64,000 nucleotides of DNA from Sporomusa termitida (GCF_007641255.1 NZ_CP036259.1:3908501-3972500); one strand, 5' to 3'; shown: positions 8,129 through 16,853, counted from the first letter of the stretch. Numbers and translations: made by a program. The notes: a model not told the origin generated them from the sequence alone.

Positions 8129-9409
8129 TTACTTAACGAGTTCTGCCAGAATCAGGCTTAGCGGCGGATAGTAGGTCGTAACCGCCAGTGTTATCAGCAG
8201 CACTACGTAAAATGGTATGATTTCTTTAAGGAATTCGTCCATCCTTACCCCCGTCAGGTTACAGGTCAAAAACATAGTTGTCCCAAACGGTGGTGTAATG
8301 GCGCCAATCGACAAATTGAAAATCATGGTAATGCCAAAGTGTACCGGATCAATCCCCAGAGCATGCACCGTAGGCATTAATAACGGCGTCAGCACAATAA
8401 TCGCCGCATTGCCGTCCAAAAACATACCGATAACCAGCAGAAACAGGTTAACAAGCAAGAGGAACATGGCCGGGTTATCCGTAAATCCAGTCAGCATGGC
8501 CGTCACATTCGCGGCAACCCCTTCCCAGGACAGTATCCAGGCAAAACCGGCTGAAGCCATTAATATCAGCATAATGGAGCCATTGGACCGGGCCGCTTCG
8601 GCCAGGGCGGTCTTAACATCGGCCCAGGTAGTCTCCCGGTAGATAAAGCCGATAATCAGTGCATAAATAACCGTTACCGCCCCGGCTTCGGTAGGGGTAA
8701 AGATACCATAGCGGATACCGCCCAGGATAATGACCATCAGCATTAGGCCCCAGACAGCATCTTTGGTCGCTATCGCTACTTCTTTAACCGACGGCATCTT
8801 CGTACGGGTTGGCTTGTAGCCGCGTTTTTTGGCAACATAGTCAACAGCCACCATTAACAACAAGGTAAGCAGTATACCTGGTCCCATGCCGCCCAGAAAG
8901 AGCTTGCCAATTGAGGTGTCGGACACAAAACCATAAATAATAAGACCAATACCGGGCGGCAGAATCGGCCCCAGCAGTGCCGACGCTGCCGTCAGGGCGG
9001 CCGCAAAGGGACGGCTGTAGCCATTGCGCACCATTTCCGGCACCAATACCTTGCAGATCATCGCCGCATCGGCCAGACCGGCGCCGGAGGGCCCGCCAAT
9101 CAGCGCGCCCAGTATTACATTGGTCTGAGCCAGACCGCCGCGCATATGGCCGGTAAGCATATCAGCCAGCTTCAGCAGCCGCTGCGTAATCCCCGTATAA
9201 TTTAATATTGACCCCAGCATCATAAAAAACGGAATGGCCAGCAAGGGAACATTATCGGCCCCGCCAATCATCCGCTGGATCACCATCACCGGTGACAGGT
9301 CATTGGCCACAAAAAAATAAACAAACGTTGACAGAGTAACTGCAAACGCCACCGGCACATTAATGCCGAACAGGGCCAGCATGACTAAGAAAGCAATTAA
9401 AACAGACAT
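8129..9409 (-). CDS. dctM: TRAP transporter large permease (DctM)
   Basis: A 426-residue membrane protein of about a dozen hydrophobic segments, the ion-coupled translocation subunit of a TRAP carrier. GGPSGAGLADAAMI, ALLGPILPPGIGLI and GAITPPFGTTMFL are typical DctM loops. It starts 1-2 bases after the dctQ stop, so the two are translationally linked. With dctP it should import an organic acid, here probably the hexonate oxidised by the downstream dehydrogenase. Confidence 0.95.
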   Translation of the reverse strand: MSVLIAFLVMLALFGINVPVAFAVTLSTFVYFFVANDLSPVMVIQRMIGGADNVPLLAIPFFMMLGSILNYTGITQRLLKLADMLTGHMRGGLAQTNVILGALIGGPSGAGLADAAMICKVLVPEMVRNGYSRPFAAALTAASALLGPILPPGIGLIIYGFVSDTSIGKLFLGGMGPGILLTLLLMVAVDYVAKKRGYKPTRTKMPSVKEVAIATKDAVWGLMLMVIILGGIRYGIFTPTEAGAVTVIYALIIGFIYRETTWADVKTALAEAARSNGSIMLILMASAGFAWILSWEGVAANVTAMLTGFTDNPAMFLLLVNLFLLVIGMFLDGNAAIIVLTPLLMPTVHALGIDPVHFGITMIFNLSIGAITPPFGTTMFLTCNLTGVRMDEFLKEIIPFYVVLLITLAVTTYYPPLSLILAELVK

Positions 9410-9410
9410 A

Positions 9411-9908
9411 TTAGTGTAATTCCTCCATCTTGCATTTTTCCTCTTTACCGGTTAAATGCCGCCAGGTGCTCCGGAGGTAATAGCTAAACATAAAGACGCC
9501 GGCAACCGGGAGCGCGGCATCGACCAAAGAATAGGGAATGCCGAGTATTGGCGTCACCTTGCTGGTGGCCAGTATGGACAGCTCGGTTCCATACCAGATG
9601 ACGAGACCAATTGTCACCAGTGTGCACAAATTGCCGAAAATGGTTATAATACGCCCTGGTCCCGGCGGCAGCTTTCTTGTTAACACATCAATGCTACAGT
9701 GACCTTCCGCTTTAATGACGGCGGCAGCGCCAAACATAGTCAGCCAGACAAAAGTAAAGATCGTTACTTCCTCAACCCAGCCCCAGGGGCTGCCGACAAC
9801 ATACCGCATAAATACATTGGCACAAGCCAGTAATATAATAAAAGCCATTAAAACCATGCCGGCAAATTCGTCAAAATTCTTAATAAAATTCCATAGCTGA
9901 CGTCCCAT
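9411..9908 (-). CDS. dctQ: TRAP transporter small permease (DctQ)
   Basis: A 165-residue protein with four predicted membrane helices and the family segment VEEVTIFTFVWLTMFGAA. It pairs with DctM in the inner membrane. It lies between dctP and dctM in the standard P-Q-M order, and a strong hairpin in the dctP-dctQ gap may let dctP be expressed above the permease genes. Confidence 0.93.
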   Translation of the reverse strand: MGRQLWNFIKNFDEFAGMVLMAFIILLACANVFMRYVVGSPWGWVEEVTIFTFVWLTMFGAAAVIKAEGHCSIDVLTRKLPPGPGRIITIFGNLCTLVTIGLVIWYGTELSILATSKVTPILGIPYSLVDAALPVAGVFMFSYYLRSTWRHLTGKEEKCKMEELH

Positions 9909-9946
9909 GTTATCACTTCCTTATGCTTGTTACCCCACTGATTAAT

Positions 9947-9974
9947 CCGGCCCCGGTTGCAAAACCGAGGCCGG
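9947..9974 (-). promoter_or_regulatory. intercistronic hairpin between dctP and dctQ
   Basis: Minus strand CCGGCCTCGGTT, loop TTGC, AACCGGGGCCGG: a 12-bp stem with one G-U wobble and no U-tract. Such hairpins after binding-protein genes commonly stabilise the 3' end of the upstream message. Role is inferred. Confidence 0.6.
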
Positions 9975-9985
9975 GTTATGGTGGT

Positions 9986-11011
9986 TTACTCTTTAATGAT
10001 GGAATACACCTTATCCATTATTTCAGGCGGGAATTCTTTGAATCTCTTGGGGAAATCCTTCATCGCTTCTTTAAAGGCAGCGCGGTCAACCTCGACGATC
10101 TGCACGCCGGCAGCCTTCATTTTTTCTATTGCTTCTTTGTCTGCCTTTTCATTCTCTTTTATCAGGAAACGGCCGGCTTCTTCCCCGGTTTCCTTCAACT
10201 GCTGCACGACCTCAGGCGGCAGCTTGTCAATAAATTTCTTACCGGCAATCCAGGTGGACAGATTTACCTGATGGCGGGTAAGCATCAGGTATTTCGCACC
10301 TTCAAACATTTTGCCGCCATACAATACCGGGATAGGGTTCTCCGCCCCGTTGATTACACCCTGCATCAGGCCCGGATAGGCCTCGGCCAGCGGCATCGGT
10401 GTGGCGACAGCCCCCATTGCATTCATCATTTCGTTGGACAGCTTAATGTTCGGCACCCGGATTTTCAAGCCTTTGAGGTCTTCAGGCTTAGTAACAGGTT
10501 TGGTGGCAAGCAGATGACGGTCACCATAAATCCACTTGCTGTGAACGACATATAAGCCTTTGGTCTCCAGCTTTTGGGCGAGATCTGTAAACAGGTCGCT
10601 ATCCACTAATTTAAACAATTGCTCTTTATTATCAAAAATATAGGGCAGATAGGTTACACCAAACTCAGGCACATAGTCCATCAGGAAACCGCCGTCGGAG
10701 ATCGTAATAACATTGGCTCCGATGATCAACTGTTCGGTTACGTCTTTTTGCGAACCAAGCTGAGAGCTGGGAAAGTACTGGAACTCAACCTTGCCGTTGC
10801 TCTTCTCTTGCATGAGACGGCCCCATTCGCGGACAGCCTTGTCATTGGGCTCACCCACGTTATTGCCATAGGCAATCTTGATAATGATCTTTTCATCAGC
10901 CGCTGCTTTCTGTTCGTCTTTCTTACCGCCACAGCCGGCCAGTACCAGTGTCAGCCCGATCACACATGCTATCAAGGCCAGTACATACCTGTTTTTACCC
11001 ATGTTTTTCAT
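9986..11011 (-). CDS. dctP: TRAP transporter solute-binding lipoprotein (DctP)
   Basis: A 341-residue extracytoplasmic receptor. It starts with a signal peptide ending in a lipobox (LTLVLAGCGG) and then reads KIAYGNNVGEPNDKAV, ending with a conserved DctP core (GLKIRVPN, GVINGAENP). In this family the arginine and asparagine in those segments contact the substrate carboxylate. First gene of the operon, about 110 bases after the sigma-54 promoter; GGGGGAG precedes the start. The substrate is inferred to be a sugar acid. Confidence 0.94.
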   Translation of the reverse strand: MKNMGKNRYVLALIACVIGLTLVLAGCGGKKDEQKAAADEKIIIKIAYGNNVGEPNDKAVREWGRLMQEKSNGKVEFQYFPSSQLGSQKDVTEQLIIGANVITISDGGFLMDYVPEFGVTYLPYIFDNKEQLFKLVDSDLFTDLAQKLETKGLYVVHSKWIYGDRHLLATKPVTKPEDLKGLKIRVPNIKLSNEMMNAMGAVATPMPLAEAYPGLMQGVINGAENPIPVLYGGKMFEGAKYLMLTRHQVNLSTWIAGKKFIDKLPPEVVQQLKETGEEAGRFLIKENEKADKEAIEKMKAAGVQIVEVDRAAFKEAMKDFPKRFKEFPPEIMDKVYSIIKE

Positions 11012-11121
11012 GCTTGTACGTCTCCCCCTTTTTGTTTACAGCCCCTCGGCAAACCCGGTCACTGCATCGCGCCCGCAATCACCCCTGTCATGTTTGGACT
11101 AACAGCTCCGGTATAACTAAT

Positions 11122-11137
11122 AGCAAGAAGTGTGCCA
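11122..11137 (-). promoter_or_regulatory. sigma-54 (-24/-12) promoter of the TRAP-uxa operon
   Basis: Minus strand TGGCACACTTCTTGCT has GG and GC exactly 12 bases apart and matches the -24/-12 consensus (TGGCAC-N5-TTGCW). It reads into dctP and lies about 70 bases after the gene for a sigma-54 activator. Confidence 0.88.
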
Positions 11138-11179
11138 AGCTGAAATCATAGATTTTTTGGCACACCCCGGCAAATTTTG

Positions 11180-11216
11180 TTTCGCATCTGAAATTACATC
11201 TGTTTCATTATTGAAA
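11180..11216 (-). promoter_or_regulatory. twin upstream activator sites
   Basis: Two dyads of the form TTTC-N6-GAAA occur at 11180-11193 and 11203-11216, 23 bases apart centre to centre. The second extends to a perfect TGTTTCA-N4-TGAAACA and overlaps the end of the activator gene. They lie roughly 45-80 bases upstream of the -24 element, a usual place for enhancer-binding proteins. Confidence 0.6.
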
Positions 11217-13049
11217 CAAATCCTTGGTTTTTCGCCACAAAGTAACCCGGCTAACCCCCAGCTGCCGGCACACCTCATCGGTTGAGTGTTTGGCTAACAG
11301 ACATTTTATAATTTCCCCCTCCATCTGCTTCAGCGAACCACCGGCCGGTATGGTAATCGACTTACTCTGTTCGACCCGGGTCTCCTGCTCTCTGAGCACA
11401 TCGTCAATATGTGCAGGTTCAATGACCTCATCCCCGCCATAAGTAATCACCTCGGCAATGTTTCGCAGCTGGCGGATGTTTCCCGGCCAGGAGTAGGCCT
11501 TCAGTATCTTCATAGCCCCGGCGCTAATCCTGACTTTCTTGCCTTCCCTGGCACTCATTCGCCTGACAAAATAGTCAAAGAGCAGCGGGATATCCTCCGC
11601 CCGTTCCCGCAGCGGCGGGATACGCAGCCCCAGCACATGAATCCGGTAATACAGGTCCTGCCGGAAAGCACCGGTTTTTACCTGCTCGAACAAATCCCGG
11701 TTTGTTGCCGAAATAATCCGCACATCCACAGGTATTATCTTATCATCGCCAATGCGCATGATCTCCTTTTCCTGCAAGACCCGCAGCAGCCGGCTCTGGA
11801 TTTCAGGCGTAAGCTCGCCGATCTCATCCAGAAAAATCGTTCCCCCGTGGGCCAGTTCAAACAAGCCCTGCTTGCCGCCTTTGCGTGCCCCCGTAAAGGC
11901 CCCTTCGGCATAGCCGAACAGTTCACTTTCCAGCAGGCTGGGCGGTATTGAAGCCGTATTGACCGACACGAACGGCCCTTTGTGATACCGGCTGTGGTTG
12001 TGCACACTCTGGGCGATTACCTCTTTGCCGGTGCCGGTCTCGCCATAAATCAGCAGGTTCGATTTATAGGTGGCATAGTTTTTCGCCTTGGCAATTAATT
12101 GCTGCATGATTGCCGACCGGGCGATAATATCGTCAAAGGAACGCTTCGCATACAAACCTTTTTGATAAGAAGAAAAGCGGATTTTTCTCTCAAAAGCCTG
12201 GATACTGCTTACCTCGTGGAAGGTAATAACGTCGCCCCGTTTTTTATTATTAAACTCCAGGGGAATAATGCGGGCCAGCACGCTATTGCCATTGATGGAA
12301 ACAATCTTTTCCTGATTGCGGTAGTTCAGCAAATCCACAATATGACTGAAGGTCAGCTTCTTATTGGGCTCTGTACAGATTCGTTTCGCCAGATTATTAT
12401 AGAAACTCACTTTTTTATCACCGGTGACGGCAATGACCCCTTCCTCAATATTGTCGATGATCGCCGTCAGTTGGGCGGCCTGCAGTTTTTCACTTTCTTT
12501 GGCCTTGACAATCCGGACAGCCTCCTCCAGCGCTTTTCTGATCGAAACCGCGCTGGAGTCCAGCAGTTCGGCAACCAGCCCGCACTCCCTGGCTGTTTCG
12601 TATGCCATCCGGCAGCCGATTACCGCCTCAATCTGTTGCTCAGAAAACTGCAGCACCGTCTGGTGAATCTCCTGTTCATCAGTACAGGAGCGAATATACA
12701 CCTCCGTATCGGCAATAGAAAAATCCCCCATTGTGCCGTCAAATAAATTGGCGCGGCTGGCAATGCCAATGCGCCGGATGCCCTGTCCGGTAAGCCGGCT
12801 CAGCACACTGAGCAGATCATTAACCGACATCGTGATCTCCACAACACTCATATTGTCAAAGCCTCTAACCTTCTCCGCCACCCCGCCGCGGCTGACAATA
12901 ACCTCGGTGTCCGGATATTTATTGACAATTGCTTGCGCCTGCGCATCATCAGTCACCTCGACAATGACCTGGATGCCCATCTTTTGGGCGATTGCCGTCG
13001 CCAGATTAGCCATACCGGGAAACGGTGCTAAAAATAATATCGGTATCAT
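11208..13049 (-). CDS. PrpR-type sigma-54-dependent activator
   Basis: A 613-residue enhancer-binding protein. Residues 1-180 match the PrpR N-terminal sensor domain, residues 195-300 look like a PAS segment, then an AAA+ domain with GETGTGKE (Walker A), GAFTGA (the sigma-54 contact loop) and ATNRDL, and a C-terminal Fis-type helix-turn-helix (STDEVCRQLGVSRVTLWRK). The start at 13049 follows GGAGGAATAAGC; an upstream ATG at 13217 lacks this support. Its target is very likely the dctP-uxaA operon, whose sigma-54 promoter begins just past its stop. The sensed ligand is unknown, probably the imported acid or a derivative. Confidence 0.93.
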   Translation of the reverse strand: MIPILFLAPFPGMANLATAIAQKMGIQVIVEVTDDAQAQAIVNKYPDTEVIVSRGGVAEKVRGFDNMSVVEITMSVNDLLSVLSRLTGQGIRRIGIASRANLFDGTMGDFSIADTEVYIRSCTDEQEIHQTVLQFSEQQIEAVIGCRMAYETARECGLVAELLDSSAVSIRKALEEAVRIVKAKESEKLQAAQLTAIIDNIEEGVIAVTGDKKVSFYNNLAKRICTEPNKKLTFSHIVDLLNYRNQEKIVSINGNSVLARIIPLEFNNKKRGDVITFHEVSSIQAFERKIRFSSYQKGLYAKRSFDDIIARSAIMQQLIAKAKNYATYKSNLLIYGETGTGKEVIAQSVHNHSRYHKGPFVSVNTASIPPSLLESELFGYAEGAFTGARKGGKQGLFELAHGGTIFLDEIGELTPEIQSRLLRVLQEKEIMRIGDDKIIPVDVRIISATNRDLFEQVKTGAFRQDLYYRIHVLGLRIPPLRERAEDIPLLFDYFVRRMSAREGKKVRISAGAMKILKAYSWPGNIRQLRNIAEVITYGGDEVIEPAHIDDVLREQETRVEQSKSITIPAGGSLKQMEGEIIKCLLAKHSTDEVCRQLGVSRVTLWRKTKDLFQ

Positions 13050-13229
13050 GCTTATTCCTCCATCTGCCGTCCTGAAGCTGTCTCTAATTTGAATTTCGCC
13101 TAATTTCATTTCTGCAACAGCCGCTAAAATCCTCTTCCCCGGCCCCTCGCAAAATTTGGTATTATTCCCCGCCCAGGCTACAGCGACGGTGGTTCTTTTT
13201 ATTTTCAGCGTTAGCATGGTTAAGCTCCA

Positions 13230-13268
13230 GTAAAAAAAAGAAGCAAAATGAACGTCCCCCTGCTTCTT
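13230..13268 (-). terminator. hairpin with REP-like core and U-tract
   Basis: AAGAAGCA and TGCTTCTT form a perfect 8-bp stem followed on the minus strand by eight T. The loop contains AGGGGGACGTTC, similar to the text at 16908-16932, so this may belong to a dispersed motif family as well as act as a terminator. Confidence 0.55.
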
Positions 13269-13353
13269 AGGTCAGAGTCTTTGTTCCAGCTACTAGGCAG
13301 CCCCAGCAAGCTATGCTTATTAGGTGGCTGACAAGCCGACTGTTGTTACAACT

Positions 13354-13432
13354 AATTTCCTAAACTGTTATATAATGACTTCCGCCTGTAGAGATTATAT
13401 AATGTTAATGGGACGGGTACACGGCCCGTCCC
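13354..13432 (+). promoter_or_regulatory. promoter and leader of the 29-residue peptide gene
   Basis: Two near-identical TTATATAATG boxes (about 13366 and 13396) offer -10 elements. Just after them GGGACGGG (13410-13417) pairs with CCCGTCCC (13425-13432), a hairpin ending a few bases before the ribosome-binding site. The hairpin might control translation. Confidence 0.4.
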
Positions 13433-13457
13433 AAAACTGAATAAGGAGGTGAGACTT

Positions 13458-13547
13458 ATGCGCTTTACGACGAAGTGGTTCACAATCACCGTCTCAAGCG
13501 GCTTTCTCTGGATGATTTATCAGATCATCAGAGAACTGTGGAAGTAG
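13458..13547 (+). CDS. 29-residue amphipathic peptide, unknown function
   Basis: ATG lies 8 bases after AAGGAGGT, an ideal ribosome-binding site, and opens a 29-codon frame (MRFTTKWFTITV..., ending IIRELWK). The product has a basic N-terminus, a central apolar stretch GFLWMIYQII and a charged tail, suitable for one membrane-associated helix. A promoter region precedes it and a terminator hairpin follows at 13566. A decayed copy of frame and hairpin lies at 30891-30989. No family is recognised; small membrane peptide or type I toxin-like peptide are possibilities only. Confidence 0.6.
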   Translation: MRFTTKWFTITVSSGFLWMIYQIIRELWK

Positions 13548-13565
13548 CCTCCCTATTCCTAATGC

Positions 13566-13596
13566 AAAGCGCTCCTGTTCTCAGCAGGGGCGTTTT
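13566..13596 (+). terminator. terminator of the 29-residue peptide gene
   Basis: AAAGCGCTCCTG and CAGGGGCGTTTT pair over 12 bp with two G-U wobbles, with a 7-base loop, ending in TTTT. The equivalent hairpin at 30962-30988 differs in sequence but keeps the pairing. Confidence 0.65.
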
Positions 13597-13833
13597 GCTG
13601 TATTAACCTATGCTTATTATAACCCATTTATACCAATTGTAAAAGGTTTTGTTGCTAAATTACTTGCTAACCTGGTGAACAAACCATTGCTCATTTTGAA
13701 TTATTCTCCCGGTAATTGTCATCTATTGCATTTTTTTCACTAGCGTTGCTGTCACCAAAATCTTTCAGCAAACATTAGCGGGCTGCCCCTATGCTAGCAG
13801 CAGCCCCTGAACTTGCACTTAATTATCAAACCC

Positions 13834-15000
13834 CTACGGCTTAACAGTTGCTTTATAGACCTGTTTGCCTTCCTTCATTTCAATAATGACCGCGTTTTTC
13901 ACCGCGTCGTGGCTGGCGTTTAAGGTGGTCGATCCCGTTACGGTCGGGTAATCCTTAGTCGCCGCCAGGGCCTCGCGAATTTTGCCGGGTTCCAGGCTGC
14001 TGGCCCGTTTAATGGCATCAATCAGTACATTGGCGGCATCATAGCCAAGTACTGCCATAGCGTCAGGCGCCAGGCCGTACTCTTTTTTATATGCTTGCAC
14101 AAAGGACTGGGAGGCGGCACTGGTATCATCCACCGAATAATGATTGGTAAAATAGGTATTATTCAAAGCCGCTGCCGTACCAATCTCCACCAGTTTCGGC
14201 GAATCCCAGCCATCGCCGCCGATGATCGGGGCTGTGATCCCTAATTCGCGGGCCTGCTTAACAATTTTGCCCACTTCCTCATAATAGCCGGGTACGTACA
14301 GGACTTCAGGATTCAGGGCTTTAACCTTAGTCAGGATTGTTTTAAAATCCTGGTCTTTTTGCAGATAGGCCTCTTCCGTTAAAATACTGCCGCCGCCTTT
14401 AGTGAACGACTCCTTGAAAAAAGCCGACAGGCCCTTGCTGTAGTCGCTGCTGTTGTCGACCAGGATAACCGCTTTGTTAAGCTTTAATGTATTAAGAACA
14501 AAATTGGCCCCCACCGTGCCCTGGAACGGGTCAATAAAGCAGACCCGGAACGTATATTCTTTTACCTTACCGCTTTTCTCATCAATAGTGACCTTGGGAT
14601 TTGTCGCCCCTACCGCCAGAAACGGCACCTTGACCGATTCGGCCACACTGGAGGCGGCAATCGCATTGGAGCTGGCAAACATGCCGGTCACAGCCACAAC
14701 TTTATCCTGAGTCGCCAGTTTGGTCATAGCATTGGCAGCCTCCGAGGGTTCACTTTTATTATCGGCAATCACGGCCTGAATCTGTTTGCCCAGCAGGCCG
14801 CCTTTCGCATTAGCCTCTTTGATTGCCATCTTTGCCCCATTGGCGGACGAGGTGCCCATTGTCGCATTGCCACCTGTCATTTCATTGAGAACACCAATTT
14901 TAACCTCATTTGCGGACGTGCCGCCACAACCGGCCAGCACAGCGGCTGCTAGCAAAGTGGCGAATACGGTAGCGGCAAACCTGAAACCAATCTTGCGCAT
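13834..15000 (-). CDS. LivK-type ABC substrate-binding lipoprotein
   Basis: A 388-residue type I periplasmic binding protein for branched-chain amino acids or related compounds. The N-terminus is a signal peptide with lipobox VLAGCGG; the family opening KIGVLNEMTGGNATMGTSSANGA follows, and FRVCFIDPFQGTVGANF is a typical hinge segment. The start at 15000 has GGGGAG upstream. No permease or ATPase genes are adjacent, so it must work with subunits encoded elsewhere. It follows the D-amino-acid deacylase gene on the same strand, which hints at an acylated amino acid as ligand. Confidence 0.9.
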   Translation of the reverse strand: MRKIGFRFAATVFATLLAAAVLAGCGGTSANEVKIGVLNEMTGGNATMGTSSANGAKMAIKEANAKGGLLGKQIQAVIADNKSEPSEAANAMTKLATQDKVVAVTGMFASSNAIAASSVAESVKVPFLAVGATNPKVTIDEKSGKVKEYTFRVCFIDPFQGTVGANFVLNTLKLNKAVILVDNSSDYSKGLSAFFKESFTKGGGSILTEEAYLQKDQDFKTILTKVKALNPEVLYVPGYYEEVGKIVKQARELGITAPIIGGDGWDSPKLVEIGTAAALNNTYFTNHYSVDDTSAASQSFVQAYKKEYGLAPDAMAVLGYDAANVLIDAIKRASSLEPGKIREALAATKDYPTVTGSTTLNASHDAVKNAVIIEMKEGKQVYKATVKP

Positions 15001-15082
15001 ATAAATGTCTCCCCTTCTTTTTTGGCCATCAGAATAATATTGCTGCAACAGGTTAAATCCCATTAGCTAATCCGGCCATTTT

Positions 15083-15142
15083 GCATGAAAAGTACAATAT
15101 AAAAGTATACTGACTACATACTTTTATAGTATTTTTTCATGC
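15083..15142. promoter_or_regulatory. 60-bp imperfect palindrome upstream of the LivK-type gene
   Basis: Outer arms GCATGAAAA/TTTTTCATGC and inner arms ATAAAAGTAT/ATACTTTTAT are separated by a 6-7 base internal loop. It lies 80-140 bases before the binding-protein start. It could be an operator or a cruciform; the AT-rich arms also contain promoter-like hexamers. Confidence 0.45.
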
Positions 15143-15286
15143 TTCACACTACAATTCTAGATTATATTACATTATGGCAAGTTTTTCAAGATGTTTCGCG
15201 ACAGTTATCACTAATAATTCCAATATTTTTTACCTTTTGTGCGCCGCACGTAAACACGCCCTCCTTTAGTCTGCACAGGAGGTATT

Positions 15287-15329
15287 ATAAAAAAAATAAA
15301 ACACCCCGGCAACGGTGGCTGGCGGGGTG
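15287..15329 (-). terminator. terminator of the D-aminoacylase gene
   Basis: Minus strand CACCCCG pairs with CGGGGTG and is followed by TTTTATTTTTTTT. It lies 30 bases past the stop of the amidohydrolase gene. Confidence 0.8.
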
Positions 15330-15359
15330 ACAGGCAAAATATTTTCCGGGCTGACTGCT

Positions 15360-16727
15360 TTAAATAGTATAGTCATACACAGGGGCGGTGCAGCGGACAG
15401 CCTGGCCGGCCCGGGTATGCAAAAGCTGCCCTTTGTTCAGTACCAGCTTGCCGCCGATAAGCACATAGTCAATCCCCTCAGGGACAGCATCAGGCAAGCC
15501 AAAATCAGCCTTATCCATAATGCCCTTAATATCGAACACGACCAGATCCGCATCCATGCCGGCCCGCAAACGGCCCTTGGTATGGAAACCAAGCGTCTCC
15601 GCCGGCAGCAAAGTGGCTTTCCGGATTGCTTCCATAATCGTTAATTCATAGCGTTCACCCACCATTTGCCGGAAATAGCGGGGGAAACTGCCGGCAATCT
15701 GGGGATGGCCCTCACCCGGTGCATACTCGCCGGTGTCGGTAGAGGGCATGGCATAAGGATGGCTTAAAGCCATATAAATCTCTTCCTCGATCCCGGTAAA
15801 CACAACGACCGAGGCCTGGGGGTCATTAGCGCGCAAATCCCGGTACATGTCCATATCCAGCCGCCGGCCGTTATACTTGCCGGTCACAGCCAGGATATCC
15901 TCCAGTTTCCAGCCATTGGCCACCATCGACTCCTCGCTGAACAGAACCGCGCCGATATGGCTGGCCCATTGGGTATACATGCCGCTGTCAAAACGGATGT
16001 CCAGACCGTCCGCCCGGGCTTTGTCGATCACGGCCAGCGCCTCATCCATCATTCCGGTGCCATACTGATAAACCAAATGGGAGATCTGGACCCTGGCGCC
16101 GGTTTGCCTGGCAATATCGATCGCTTCCACCAGGGAATACATATCAATACTGGTGCGCATCCGCGTATCTACCGATACCACCCGCCCATAACGGGCGGCC
16201 AGCCGGCTGAGCCTGTATATCTCATCATTGGAGCTGCCGGGGGCGTAGGCCAGCCCCAGGGATAAGCCGCAGGCCCCCTCGTTCAGGGCCTTCTCGACCT
16301 GATATTCCATCCGGGCCAATTGCTCCGCCGTCGCCGGCTGGAGCGGATCGCAGGCGCCCACCGCCTCCCGCAGGCTCATCGAATGCCCGAACATTTCCGC
16401 CTGATTGATAATAAAGCCCTCTTGTTCCTGGGCGGCAAAAAAGGCCTCAATATCCAGCGGGCTCAAACCGCAATTGCCGCCCACGGTTGTGGTTATCCCC
16501 TGCCGCAGCGACAGCTCGCCGCAGTAGGCGCGCCAGTCCACATGGCCATGGATGTCGATAAAGCCGGGACAAACAATCCTGCCGTTCGCATCAATCACTT
16601 CCCGGCCGTGAATTTCCTGCTGCGTAACCGCAGTGATCTTGCCGGCCTCGATGCCGATATTGCCTTGCCGCCGGGTCAGCTGTTCCGGATCAACTACAAT
16701 GCCATTTATAATTACGATATCAAACAT
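15360..16727 (-). CDS. N-acyl-D-amino-acid deacylase family amidohydrolase
   Basis: A 455-residue metal-dependent amidohydrolase. GFIDIHGHVDW carries the HxH metal ligands after a short beta domain opening IVIINGIVVDP, and GLSLGLAYAPGS is typical of D-aminoacylases. The C-terminal LRAGMDADLVVFD closes the composite beta domain. The start at 16727 follows AGGTGG. It should hydrolyse N-acyl-D-amino acids or a related acylated imide in the cytosol. Exact substrate cannot be read from sequence. Confidence 0.85.
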   Translation of the reverse strand: MFDIVIINGIVVDPEQLTRRQGNIGIEAGKITAVTQQEIHGREVIDANGRIVCPGFIDIHGHVDWRAYCGELSLRQGITTTVGGNCGLSPLDIEAFFAAQEQEGFIINQAEMFGHSMSLREAVGACDPLQPATAEQLARMEYQVEKALNEGACGLSLGLAYAPGSSNDEIYRLSRLAARYGRVVSVDTRMRTSIDMYSLVEAIDIARQTGARVQISHLVYQYGTGMMDEALAVIDKARADGLDIRFDSGMYTQWASHIGAVLFSEESMVANGWKLEDILAVTGKYNGRRLDMDMYRDLRANDPQASVVVFTGIEEEIYMALSHPYAMPSTDTGEYAPGEGHPQIAGSFPRYFRQMVGERYELTIMEAIRKATLLPAETLGFHTKGRLRAGMDADLVVFDIKGIMDKADFGLPDAVPEGIDYVLIGGKLVLNKGQLLHTRAGQAVRCTAPVYDYTI

Positions 16728-16853
16728 CTTATCGCCACCTATACGATTTATTAGGGGGTGACCCGCGGCCACGGCTCAAGATTATCATATCATTTCCTCC
16801 CGCTCCACACAACAAAAAAAGCAGGTGCAAAACGGCTGCGCCTGTTGATGCTC

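Noticed and set aside
11155-11175. Second sigma-54 promoter on the plus strand (TGGCACACCCCGGCAA)
   Set aside because: The -12 GC is at the wrong spacing and no plus-strand gene follows.
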